DNA of 64,000 bases from Cloeon dipterum (Eukaryota; Arthropoda; Insecta; Ephemeroptera; Baetidae): the NCBI RefSeq assembly GCF_949628265.1, contig NC_088789.1:29567883-29631882 (forward strand), in the 5' to 3' direction. Shown here in pieces: positions 23,345 through 34,195 of the stretch. The translations under genes were made by a program, and so were the position numbers. The notes beneath the pieces were generated by a model that was not told where the DNA came from, did not search any database, and was given only the letters and a program-made list of their open reading frames with translations. The first letter of the stretch is position 1. Every line of letters starts with the position of its first letter.

Positions 23345-24592
23345 GAGAAATTGAAAATCTAGAAGCGGCTGTGCATTATAAGGGAAAATGAATTTAATTC
23401 TACACGCCAATTAACAGCCCATGTAAGATTGATACATGAAAACACAGTCAGATGTGAAAATAACCATTGTATTACTTATTTTCACACAGTTGAAGAAGAG
23501 CACGTGAAAGAAATTCGAAATATGCCTAGAGGGCGGCAAAAAATCCAATGTCACTTTTGTGACAAGAGGTTGACAAGAATTGATAGTTACAGAAGTCACA
23601 TTCGTCTGGTCCATCGGGAATACTCTGAAAAATGTTCTGATCGTCGCTGCACTGCTTACTTCAAAACACCCGACGAGTTGAAAATCCACTTTAACTCCGT
23701 CCATAAAGCTGAAGAAGAATCCAAAAAATTCAAATGTGAAAAATGCAATTACGCATCTAAAACCAAGAAAATATTGGGACTACACATCAATGCCATACAC
23801 GGAACAGAAAATCTTGAATGCGATTTTTGTGAGAAACAATTTGTCTCCAGGTTGGCTATGATGAATCACTTGCTAAGATGTCACATTGAGAGGAAGTGCA
23901 GAGTTTGCGGAAAAGACGTGGCTATTTGGAGTTACAAAAGTGGTCACTTGTTGGAGAAGAAGTGTCGGCGCTGCAAAAAGAAGTTCGAATGCTCGGGACT
24001 CTATCAAAAGCATCTGAGAAATTGTAAACAAACTCAGTTCAAGTGCGACGTTTGCCTTAAAATATTCAAGAAGAGAAATCATTTAGATCGTCACTTGAAA
24101 AACAGAAGAGGAAAATGCCAAAAATCGATGGCTTTGAAGGAACACGAAAGGGAAAAAGGAAAGTTGATATCCAAAATCTTTTTGAAGGCTGAGACCGCAA
24201 AGAAAAGCAGAAGAGGAAAATACCAAAAATCGAGGGCTTTGAAGGAACACGAAAGGGAAAAAGGAAAGTTGGTATCCAAAATCTTTTTGAAGGTTGAAGC
24301 CGCGAAGAAGGAGAAGTTCTGCTTGAAACGCTGCTCGCATTGCTCAGCCAGTTTCCGTCGTTTCAGAGATTTGAAGGTGCACCTTTTGAGCGCACACGAT
24401 TTGATCGGGTTCAAATTCGGGTGTGCGACGTGCGGCAAGAAGTTTTTGTTCAAACAGCATCTGCTGGAACACGTGCGAGTGGCGTACATGGAGCAGTGCG
24501 ACATTTGCCAAAAATGGTTCACTAAAAATTGCAGGGAATTGCACATGGAATACAACCATCCCAATTCAATAACTAATTCGTGTCATTCATAG
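23345..24592 (+). pseudogene. ZAD-less C2H2 gene or pseudogene related to the array
   Basis: A finger frame of 387 codons from the TTG at 23429, extending upstream in frame to a TAG next to 23355. Fingers align with the long family: an eroded first finger (CIIR instead of C-x2-C, then TRQLTAHVRLIH), then CENNHC, CHFC, CSDRRC, CEKC, CDFC, CRVC, C2HC-type CRRC, CDVC, then a 35-residue insert present twice, then CSHC, CATC and CDIC. There is no ATG before the second finger (first in-frame Met near 23522), no ZAD exon upstream and no conserved 98-nt exon. Later finger codons are otherwise open over 1.1 kb, so it may be expressed from an unrecognised promoter or be a young relic. I lean to pseudogene because the 5' half of the gene is missing. 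Confidence 0.55.
24101..24310 (+). repeat. 105-bp tandem duplication inside finger frame
   Basis: Two head-to-tail 105-bp copies (24101-24205 and 24206-24310), about 90% identical, encode 35 residues each (RRGKxQKSxALKEHEREKGK then L(I/V)SKIFLK). The period is a multiple of three, so the frame stays open. The insert sits between the ninth and tenth finger motifs. Confidence 0.9.
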
Positions 24593-26120
24593 ATTAAATT
24601 TTACGTTGACAAGCTAGCATGTACATATTCAAGATTTAGAACTTAGCATACATTAGTAAAAATGAGTGTAGGAATTGAAATAGAAAATAAATCACTGCTT
24701 CAATTAATTTAATTATTTGATTTAAAAAATATTGACATCAACCAAAATTTTATTTATTAAATTATTTTCTCCTTTTTATTCAATTTTTCAAGCCTAAATT
24801 ATTGAAATGTGCTTTAAATGGCCATCTGTATATCTGAATTTTGATTTTTTTTTCAACCATAAAACCAATTTTTTATGATATTAAGGAAGACTTAAGGAAA
24901 ATTGGCAATTTTTATTTCTACAGATCAGATTAAAACACAATATGCTTCGCACTGTCCTCTTAACGATTTGAATTTTAATTTTTCTCCCAGGATATTAAAT
25001 CTAGCAACGGAAAGCAGAAAGGTTCTCGGCTCAAACGTATTTAATTTAATTCTATCTCGGGGCATGGTTGATATGGTGCGGTGAGGAATGTCAGTTCGCA
25101 AAGATTTGCCGTTCTTCCGATTCAGTGGAGAATGACGAAGTGCATGTGCGCGCGCCGAGCAAATAATCCAATTTTCATCTCGGGAGAACACAGAACAACG
25201 GGAAAATGATTTAATAGAGCGGTGCAGTGCAGGTGAGCAGGGCCTTGTGGGAAATTCCTCGCAGCCAGCCAGGCGGCCACCTGCAACCAAACAAATGTAT
25301 TGTGTAGAAATACCATGTGTCATTTATTTGTATACAAAAGATATTTGAGCGTGGATTTGAGCACAATTTCTAAAGACCTTAATACCTTTTCTTGCCGCAT
25401 TCGTGTTCAGAACTTTGAGTATTTTTTTATTAAATTCCTGAAATGATATGAATTTTTTTGTCTTTGTTCAGGAAATATTTGATTTGCTGTTACTAAATAG
25501 ATAAATATTGAGGTATTTGAATACTTTCAGAAAGTGACAGTTTTGTACTAGAATCTAAATGTATCATTTGATTTTAAATACCTCTACTGATTTTATTTTG
25601 TTTATGTCGTGACAATTGATATCCAGAGTGTGTAATATTGTACATTGAAGAATCACTCAACCGAGAAGCGTACATTCGTAAATTAACTCTATATATATAT
25701 ATATATATTCTAGGTTCTAAATTTAAAGGGAAACGGTATAGCAGTTTTCTTTTTAAAGAATTCTAATCTTTCTTGTAGAATACTTCCACGTATTGGCAAA
25801 TTTAAAAACAAAGCAAATTTTGTAATGACAAAAAACACGAGGTCAACAACAAAGGGGACGATGCGCATTTTTGGATGCAATTTTCACGTTTTCCACTGTG
25901 GCACGCGAGCGAAACAAAGAGAAAAGATGGTGGCAGGCGTCGTTTTGACAACACATTCGAGCAACGAGGCGAAAAGAAGAGTCGACTCGCGATTATTTGT
26001 GTCCGGCGAAGGTGGACGAGGCGCCGGTGCTCAACGCGGCCCAATGGGATGCGGCGCGTTGCCAACGCCGAGGCCGGGCGCGTCGGCCGCCTCTGCGTGC
26101 AGCGAGCCCTTTCCAAGTTA
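24593..26120. repeat. Repeat-derived intergenic DNA, copy A
   Basis: Bases about 24770-25500 match 34255-34990 (GGAAAATTGGCAA..., ATGCTTCGCACTGTCCTCT, GGGAGAACACAGAACAACG, TAGAGCGGT). A short TA microsatellite lies at about 25689-25709. GC-rich patch 25980-26100. No gene supported. Confidence 0.6.
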
Positions 26121-26129
26121 CCGCCGAGC

Positions 26130-26220
26130 GCCTCTCCGATTTAAATTGCGAGGTTCGCTTCCAGCACGAATTTGCAGAGGAAATTGATCGCGAGGACTTA
26201 ATATTATGCCGAAAAGGCAT
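26130..26220 (+). pseudogene. Relic of a ZAD exon
   Basis: The frame reads QHEFAEEIDREDLILC, close to the ZAD core HELAEEIEDEDKICYFC of the neighbouring genes, and the DNA (GAATTTGCAGAGGAAATTGA) resembles theirs. The second cysteine pair is broken (LILCRK) and no first pair is seen in frame upstream. A fragment left by duplication. Confidence 0.4.
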
Positions 26221-26229
26221 AAAATAGCA

Positions 26230-27484
26230 TTGTAATCATAAATTAAAATTGGAGCCATCTTTTAACTGCTGCAACTACTAAAACCGCGAAGGAAAAAATA
26301 AAAAAATAAAATTGTAATCGCCATCAATCGCAATCGCGAGTATTAATTTCCTTTCAGAGGAATTTTCTTGAATCCATGGTTTTTAGAAGACAGAGTTGAG
26401 CATTGTGAGCTAATGGAACGTCACACCGGGTTCCTCCATTCGCTTTTTACTCTTTTTTTTGCGTCGAAGCAGAGTCTGCGGAACTCAGAGAGCGGTGCAT
26501 CAGCGTTTCAGAATCACTCGTCGGCGTGCTTTTCGATTCGGCGGATAAAGTGCTGCTTGAAATTCTCACAAACCTCCGCGTTAGATGACAGCAACTCTTT
26601 TTGTCCTGCCATTGTGCCCTGACAGATTGTTATGCGCGCGGTGCAGCGCCAATGCCCAAGCAAATGCGATTCCCTCTCTCATTTTTCGATCGGCAAAATG
26701 AAAAGTCACCGCCGACCAGATATCCCAACGACCGCTTCCACAGATATTAATTGAATAGCGGTGGATTTATTTAATATCAAAATAATTTGGACTGAAATAA
26801 TTCATTTTTTTGTAGTTTTTGTTGAAATATCATCCGAATAGAAACTAAATATACCATATTAATGTAGTGTGAATTACTCGCAAATAACAGCAGGCGGATA
26901 ACAAACACCTCGCGCTGCACCATTACGGATGGGAAATAGTAATTGCATTTAGATTTAATTTTATTCAAGAAGACGGCAGGGTCAACCTGAACGAGTTCCC
27001 GGTATGGAGGCCGAACGAATCGCCAAACGAGGAGCCTAGAAGAGAGACTGCACCTGGAAGGTGTGGAACATTCTCGCCAATTTAAAACTGAAGAGGAAGC
27101 AGCTCGAACGCAAGGCCTCCGCCAGACCAACTCTTGAATGGTTTTCACCTCTGTTGCCAATCCGTCAGATAGGTATATTGTGCACACAAATATAAAAATA
27201 AAATGTTTATTCCGAGACGACATGGCGGCTTTTTCTCAATTGTCCAATTCGTGGTTTCGAGAGCATTTATAGAAAGCAGTGGGGGCCAGATGTGCGATAA
27301 AATTGGTTCTAACTGCGAAGATCCAAGATAGCGTCTAAATGTGGGAAAGAAATAGCACTCTTTGGATTACCGTACGAGTTTCAAGAATTTTTATTTTTAC
27401 GAATAGTACAGGCTTTGCTATAATTTATTTTCAAATGAGTGCAAACCGGGCCTTTTAAAACAAATCAAAATTCAGGGTCCAATC
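26230..27484. repeat. Intergenic repeat, copy A (nearly identical to 38575-39785)
   Basis: Collinear with 38575-39785 at an offset of about 12.33 kb, with a diverged third copy in 35030-35960. From about 26930 to 27400 the two copies are almost identical, more so than their flanks. A 148-codon minus-strand frame (26777-27223) is open in both copies, but all codon differences change the amino acid. A plus-strand stretch QEDGRVNLNEFPVWRPNES has only silent changes. Neither is a convincing gene. Confidence 0.75.
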
Positions 27485-28626
27485 AGCATGTGTGCTAAAT
27501 TAAGATTAAAGAAACAACTTGAAAATCAAATGTTCTTGATTGCGAAAACAAATTTAGTAGGACCGCACTACTCCAGTCACAAATCGATTTTCTAGGAGGC
27601 TTGCATGCAGAAGGGCCGAAAAATAACTGCAGTGACGTCAGCGACTCCAGATTCCACATATTTTTTTCATCTAACCAAATTTATACACCGCCGTGTGCAA
27701 AAATCCAGGCCGTTTGCAAATTTGGATTAAAATGCCAAGTGCTGGAATTCGCAGGCAGAGCAGATAATATCCTCTTGCTGCAAAAATGCAGTAAACACAC
27801 ACACACGTGGAGGCAGCGAAAAAAGGGAAGAGTGTGGAGGGTAGCTCGTTATCGGGGGCGAGTGCACAATGCTCTTTGTAAGTTCTGTGGCATTTGTGGC
27901 GGCGGCAACGGACGGGAAGTGACGACACGCCGAGAGCCGCAGAGAGCGGCGGAAACGCCTTCCGGTAAATGGTGGGCCGGCAAAAGCCAGCAGAATCCCA
28001 ATCGATGCAGCGCATCTTGCCGAGGAAAATGCAACAAATATATAGCCCAGAAATTTCCGACAATTTAGATTTTAGATTGTAGAATGAGTCAAAAAAAGAC
28101 AAAAGTTTCCTTTTTTTCTAATAGTAAATTAAGTAAATTAGTGATTTTAATTGTTTCAAACTCTCTTATACCTTTGGCCAGGGCATCATATAAATTCAAA
28201 GGTGATTAAAATAGCGTGGAAGAAATACAAAGTTGTATGACGAATAAGTTACTTATCGCAATTTTAGGGCAAAATTTTTTAAAATGCTTTATATTTGGCA
28301 ATGCGCGCCTTGTTTCGAACTCTTGATGGACAGAAAGTTAGCGAGTTGACGTCCCGTAGTAATAATCAAATCGAGAAGAAAGCAATTTTAAAATTTTCAT
28401 GTTGAAAATATTCTAGAATCTCATAAAACCTAATACAATTTTGTAATATCCTTTTTTCGATATTAGGGAACGTAAATATAAACAATGTAAATTGATTACC
28501 GTTACACCATAATTTTATTAATCTATATGCTACATAGCGAACAATTCAAGGATATGAATCACAGCGATATATTTATTTCTTCTTACAGAGCGGAAGACTC
28601 AGAAAACATGAAAATAAAGGAACCAT
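27485..28626. repeat. 3' flank repeat of long ZAD genes, copy 2
   Basis: Near-identical to 39785-40946 and more distant from 14160-15258. The CRE (TGACGTCA near 27633) and the GTAGCTCGTTATCGGGGGCG stretch are kept. Confidence 0.8.
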
Positions 28627-30284
28627 TCACTGAACACCATGGATAAAGAGCAAGTGGTTTTTCATGTTGTAGTTGAGAATTGATTTTCCACATACTTTAC
28701 AATTTTCGAATACCTTGACCTTTAAATGAGTTGACTTTAGATGCTTGCGGAGAAAACGCTTGGAAATGAATTGTTTTTTGCATTCAACACATTCCACTCT
28801 AAATTCTAACAAATTGTGTTTCACCCCGAGATGGTTTTTCAAATGAGAAGTGGAAAAGAAATACTTTGGGCAGTGGGCACAGTGCATCAATTTGGCTTGA
28901 TTGTGCATTCTGTTAGAATGCTGTTTCAAGAGTTTCGCACTTTTGTAGTACCTTTTGCAAGGTTCACACTTGAATCCAAGGGCTTTGTGCTCAAAACCAC
29001 GCCATTCGCGATTTCCGTGTCTTCTTTTCATGTGGTACACAAGCAAATAAGCCTTTTGAAAGTTCTTTGGACACTTGGAACATTTTAACAAAGTTTCTCT
29101 GCACTTTTTCAGGTGTGATTGGTACAAACCTGAACATTGAAACTCGTTTTTACAGCGAAAGCAGGACAATTTTCTAATGTGTTGAACGGAATAGCAGACA
29201 GGAACTTCTGATTTACAAATTTTGCAGTGTTTGAATACATGCTTTGAACGTATATGATTTGCCAAACTATTCTTGGTTGAGAACATTTCACTGCATTTGT
29301 CACACTTGAATGGCTTTTCTGTTTTGTGTTTTCTTGCGGTATGTGCCTTGAGGCAATGCCTATAACTTGTTTTGTAATCGCAAAATTCACAATCAATCAT
29401 TTTTGCACCATCAGTTTTGTGAAGAGAGTCATAGTGGGCCCTCATTTCAATTTTAGTTCTGAAAAATGAGACGCAGCCACGAAAAGCGCACTTGACTGGA
29501 TATTCACGATGGACATTACGAACATGAATGTTGATATTACCATATCCAATGAAGTCCTTGTTACAAAAATCGCATTTGAATATTTTCTGCTCTTTCGGTT
29601 TTTCATGCACTTCTTCATTGTGTTTTTCTCTTTCCTCGATTGTGTGAAAATATGTGGCACATTTATGGTTTTCACACCTGATAGCATTATTGTGTGTTTT
29701 CTTTACATGCTGTGACAAATCGTACGAATATTTATATAGTTTACCACAATAGATGCATTTTTTCTTTTGTGAGCAAATGACTGATTGTGTCTCAAATTCC
29801 GATTCTTCCCCGTCCTCTTCGATTTCATCTTCCTCACTTTCGGGCAGATCAATCTCTTCCAACGGCACCCAACATTGCTCTACATTTCCCTCTAAAAACA
29901 CATTTATTAGAAAAATAATAATAAAAATTATCACTTTTCTACCAAAGTAATATTTCCGCAGCTCATTGGCTTCATCGTCTAAATCCAAATTCCACCAAAC
30001 CAAATTCTCATCCGCCATCTCGTCAAATTTCCATTGAAACCTAAATAAGGGAAAATTCCTCATTTAAAAAGAAGATTCCTTGAATACCTTCTAAAAACTC
30101 ACTCGGCGTGCCAGACGCAAAAATAGCAAATTTTGTCCGCGTCTTGGATTTCTTCCGCCAATTCGTGTCCGCAGACATTGAGAAACCAATTCTGCAGTTT
30201 CTCCTTGTCCACGTGGACAGCGAGGACAGCGCCATCCGCCGTTGGGCAATCGCAAATCAGGCACAGCGCCTTTTGCAACGACAT
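28627..30284 (-). CDS. ZAD-C2H2 zinc-finger protein, long subfamily, copy 2 (514 aa)
   Basis: Exons 30284-30103, 30040-29943 and 29891-28627. The ZAD has CLIC at 8-11 and CYFC at 53-56; residues 12-13 are DC instead of ER or EQ, adding an extra cysteine. The linker is acidic (LPESEEDEIEEDGEESEFET). Thirteen finger motifs run from CIYC to CKVC, in the same order as long copy 1, ending LLFIHGVQ. Intron 2 is 51 nt and open when read through, so a retained form would insert 17 mostly hydrophobic residues (IIFIIIFLINVF core) before the fingers. It is divergent with the short gene at 31984, start codons 1.7 kb apart, the tightest head-to-head pair in the window. Predicted nuclear DNA-binding factor. 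Confidence 0.92.
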
Positions 30285-30355
30285 TCCTAATTGAACACCT
30301 GAACCTGAGTGAATGGTGGAGGGTTGCAGGTGGCTAATAAGCGATCACAGCTCCA
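30285..30355 (-). promoter_or_regulatory. Conserved ZAD-gene proximal element, long copy 2
   Basis: CACCTGCAACC and CCATTCACTCAGGTTCAGGT before the ATG, identical in layout to long copy 1. Confidence 0.5.
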
Positions 30356-31125
30356 TTTTCAGGGAAGAAAAAGAAATGGGAAACATTTGAATGATTTTAG
30401 CGCCATTTAATTTTATCATTTATTGGATTTAGAATAATTCTTTCTCTCAACATTTTTAGAAGTTCCTCCTCTCTCGAATGCTAATTATATAATTTCCTCT
30501 AGCGTAATTTCCTGTCCAATCGATCAGCTCTTTTTTTCCCCTTTCACAATCGGCGCTTTCTGATTTTCCAACAAGCCTCTCATGTGCCTCTCCCCCGCCG
30601 CGATTAATCAATTTCCTCAATTTATCAGCCGGCGCGATCTTTTGGTGTATGGAAATGGCAAAAGTGTCCGTTGCTCTTCGCCACCGGCGCCGCGAAGACA
30701 CCAGCGGCCTATAATGTTTATGCAACAGCGGCGGCACAAGTTTGCTCTCATTTTTCTGCTCAGCTGGCGGAGGGTGCGAGGGGGAGGGTTGGGGAGAGAC
30801 CGATAAATCCGCCATTATTTTTATCGTTGTTCATTGCGCCGAGCCTCGCTTAGTACCTACTCTCGGCGTCACAGCTTTTCTTCCGCCCCTCCGACTCCAG
30901 CCTTCATGGCGTTTATTTACTTGTAATATTATTCCGATGCGACTGCCCGACCGACACAAAGCAGTTCTCAATACTTTATAATTTTTATTATTTAAATCAA
31001 TAAAATACCACTAACAGTTTTTAGGTTCACGAAAAAGTCAAATATATTTGGATTATTTATTTCAACGCGGAGGCGAGTTGCGCCCATCAAAATACCACGA
31101 ATCTGGCCGTCAGTGGTGCTATTTT
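30285..31125. repeat. 5' flank repeat of long ZAD genes, copy 2
   Basis: Counterpart of 16916-17720, with an extra segment around 30870-30930 (CGGCGTCACAGCTTTTCTTC and following) that is missing from copy 1. Confidence 0.8.
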
Positions 31126-31911
31126 TTTTATTTATAAATCATATTTGAATAAAACTATACAATCTTACTTCATTTTAAAACCCTGATAAAGCGAAGAATG
31201 ATCCAGTCATTTTGCCAGCACTGAATTTGCATACAATATTGTTTGTAGATATATCTGTGAAAAATATAATGATATAAATAAAATTGCAAAATACGCTAAA
31301 TTGGGATTTTTCCTTCACAATGCCAAATTTCCATATTTTTATTCAAACTCAAATTAATATTAATAAAAATCATTTTTTCCATTACTCTAAATGCGAACAA
31401 ATATCAACTTTCGGCTGACAATTGCAATGCCCGTGACAATTCATTTGGCTGCAAATAGCACAGTAATTTAATTTTTTTCATTCTAGAGCATTACAGAAAA
31501 GGAAGCCTCTGTGTATTCGTGCGATTGTTGAAATAAATATTTCCAACTAAACAAATACAAACTCAGGGCCGTCTTAAGCAGCAGCAGCAGCAGCGCCTTT
31601 TAACCCCTTTGAGCTCAATATTCGCCAGAACACCCCAATGAGATTAATTCAATATATATGCAGAAAAAGCTCCGCAGACTCTCGCCAGCGCGGCACCGAG
31701 GCGTGTGCTATTTAGCAAACAAAAAAAAACGGAATTTGAGCTTACATCGAAAGAATAAAGTAATTATTGAGATCCAGCAGACGATCAAAGCTTCAAAACA
31801 ATTCAATGACATAAGATAAGCCGTGAATAATGTTAAAATATTATCATTTTTTTAGGCGCGTTTTAACTTTAAAAGCATTACCGCCATTTTCATCATTTCA
31901 TCACTATATCC
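31126..31911. other. Intergenic between divergent ZAD genes, no gene seen
   Basis: AT-rich core of the second head-to-head interval. A short CAG run lies at about 31578-31595. No supported frame. Confidence 0.4.
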
Positions 31912-31983
31912 TGAGTGGCGCTGCAGTCGCCAAGCCACCTGGAACCTTCCTTCTTTCATTCAGGTTCAGGTGGTCTAGAAGAA
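31912..31983 (+). promoter_or_regulatory. Conserved ZAD-gene proximal element, short copy 3 (reference copy)
   Basis: The clearest example: AGTGGCGCTGCAGTCGCC, then CACCTGGAACCTTCC, then CTTTCATTCAGGTTCAGGTG, then the ATG at 31984. The TTCATT/TTCACT step resembles an arthropod initiator about 30 nt from the start codon. Alternatively TTCATTCAG/G is the acceptor of a 5'-UTR intron. CACCTG is an E-box. Kept in all eight ZAD genes. Confidence 0.55.
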
Positions 31984-33172
31984 ATGTCGTTTCAAAAGGC
32001 GCTGTGTTTGATCTGTGAGCGTCCGACGGCGGATGGCGCAATTCTCGCTGTCCACGTGGACAAGGAAAAACTGCAGAATTGGTTCCTCAATGTCAGTGGA
32101 CATGAATTGGCCGAGGAAATTGAGGACGAGGACAAAATTTGCTTCTTTTGCGCATGGCAAGCGGAGTGAGTTTCTCGCAGCAATATCAGAAATTTTGTAT
32201 TATTTATTCTAAGATTTTTCCCTAAGGTTTCAATTGAAATTTGACGAGATGGCGGACGAGGATTTGGTTTGGTGGAATTTGGATCTGGACGAAGCAGCGA
32301 AGGAGCTGCGGAAAAACTATTTTGGTGAATTGAAAACAAATTTTGAAGTTTTTAATTTTTTAATTTTACATATTTCAGAGGGTAAATTAGAGCAGTGTTG
32401 GGTGCAGTTGGAGAAAATTGAGCTTCCGAAAAGTGCTGACGGAGAAGAGAGACGAATCGTTGAAGCTGAAGTACGGCCGAGGCGATGGAAATGCATCTAC
32501 TGCTGGAGAAGTTTTAAATATTCCCGCCATTTGTCAGGACATGTGAAGAAAATGCACAAAGAAGCCATCAGATGTGGAAATCGTAGCTGTGTGACTTATT
32601 TCCACACACATGAAGAAAAAGAAGAACACACCCAGAATGTCCACGAGAAACCAAAGGCTCGAGAAAAATTCAAGTGCAGTTTTTGTGGGAAGGAATTTGA
32701 AGGACCACAAAACTACAACACTCATGTTCGCCACGTTCACAAAGAGTTTCCTGTAAAATGCTCTCGCATTGGTTGCTTGTCATTTTTCAAAACAAAAACC
32801 GAAATGAAATCACACTTTGATTCTGCTCACGGGAAAGATGACATGGCAAAAATTTTCAAATGCAATGATTGCGACTACAAAGCAACGCAAAAAGGTAATT
32901 TGGAACAGCACATAGCTAGCAAGCACTTGCTCAAATCCACGAAATGTAAAATGTGCGATAAACTTTTCTCCGGTCGATCTGAGTTGAGAAAACATGTGAC
33001 ATACTATCACAATTTCGAGGTTTGTCCTTTCTGCAAAATGGTTATGACTGTTCATAACAAGAAATATCAACATTTGAAAATTACAAAGTGCATTCACTGC
33101 AAGAACAAATTCCAATGTTTAGGTTTGTATAAGTCTCACTTGAAATCTTGCAAAAATCAGAAAAGTCGGTGA
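31984..33172 (+). CDS. ZAD-C2H2 zinc-finger protein, short subfamily, copy 3 (357 aa)
   Basis: Exons 31984-32165, 32227-32324 and 32379-33172. The ZAD starts MSFQKALCLICERP; ligands C8, C11, C53 and C56 (CFFC) are present, but C38 of the sister motif NVCGHEL is serine here (NVSGHEL), which argues that C38 is not a zinc ligand. Finger motifs: CIYC, CGNRSC, CSFC, CSRIGC, CNDC, CKMC, degenerate CPFC and terminal C2HC-type CIHC. Intron 2 is 54 nt and open (GELKTNFEVFNFLILHIS), nearly identical to that of copy 4. Head-to-head with long copy 2 and followed in tandem by short copy 4, its closest relative. Predicted nuclear DNA-binding factor. Confidence 0.92.
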
Positions 33173-34195
33173 AAACCTGGAAAATCCCACATTCATAGAA
33201 TTTGTCTCCAATGCGAATTTCTTGTTACATTTTATTCATTAAAAATTATTACTTATTTTTATTTGTCGATTAGTATGTACTAAAAAACTATTAGCTGAAT
33301 TAAAAATAAAAATGCAAACGAATAATTGAATTCTCTAATTCAGAGTTTAAATAAAAAACGAAACAAATTCCGGTTATTTGCTGCATTTTCTTTCTTGTCA
33401 TTTCATCTCAAAGAGTGATTGAAGGTGGACGTTTACGATTGGCGCGTCGCTTCCTAAATAAAAAGGCGGCGAGCGACGCGCGTCGAAAGTAGTGCTGGCA
33501 TAAATGTTGGCGCGCGATCACGACCGCGGAATGGCCTTTGAGCCGCGATTATTAGCCGACAAATAAATATACAAGGTGGCTGCGTGCGAGCAGCCAGCAA
33601 TCAGGGCCGTGATTGGTTTTTATTTATTTTCCAGGACAGGTCTGCAAATAAATTTAAATTTCCGGCTGGTTAATATTGCAGCACCCGTGATGATTCATTC
33701 GGTAGCAAATTGCACGGAAATTTGCATTTTATGATGCGGGTAAAAGATTCGTTGCCATGCGCCGAACAATTTAATAAAAAAAAATTATAGAAACCTAATA
33801 AAAGAATTGTTGCAATATCCTAGCCCGTACTCGTCCGCTCGCTCCTCTTTTTCCGAGCTGAACCGCGCATTCAACTCCTTCCTCCCGAGCGATTCTCCCG
33901 AGACAGACGCTCAATTATGGCTTCGACCCACGCACCTGTCCCATTAAATCGGCTTGTAATGTGATATTGCTATTTCCCTCTGGAAAACGTATTGAACCGT
34001 ATCAAGCATCCCGAGAGTATCGTCTGGAAAAAATGAAATATTTTCGTCTCCTTTGGCGAACTCTTGGTCCTCCTTTTTTCCCTCCAAGGGCGAGGTCGAT
34101 AACTGTTCATTGTAGAAATGCACTTCAAAAGTGACTCTTCGGGTAACTCTGCATCGTCCAACTCGTGGGATTTATTTACAAAATCATCACCTGAG
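33173..34195. repeat. 3' flank repeat of short ZAD genes, copy B
   Basis: Matches 20874-21880 and 37626-38250, with the same GGCGCGTCGCTTCCTAAA and GAACCGCGCATTCAACTCC landmarks. Confidence 0.8.

Noticed and set aside
24091..24564. Long antisense frames opposite the finger exon
   Set aside because: Mirror of lysine/cysteine-rich finger codons; no domain.
25689..25709. TA microsatellite
   Set aside because: Short simple repeat with no visible role.
26777..27223. 148-codon minus-strand frame with a signal-like start, also at 39103-39549
   Set aside because: The ten or so differences between copies all change the amino acid, while a frame on the other strand shows silent changes. Open by near-identity of the duplicate, not by selection.
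27601..28068. 155-codon plus-strand frame in the long-gene 3' flank, also near 40020 and 14426
   Set aside because: The frame is broken or different in the third copy and the sequence is repeat DNA. Treated as chance.
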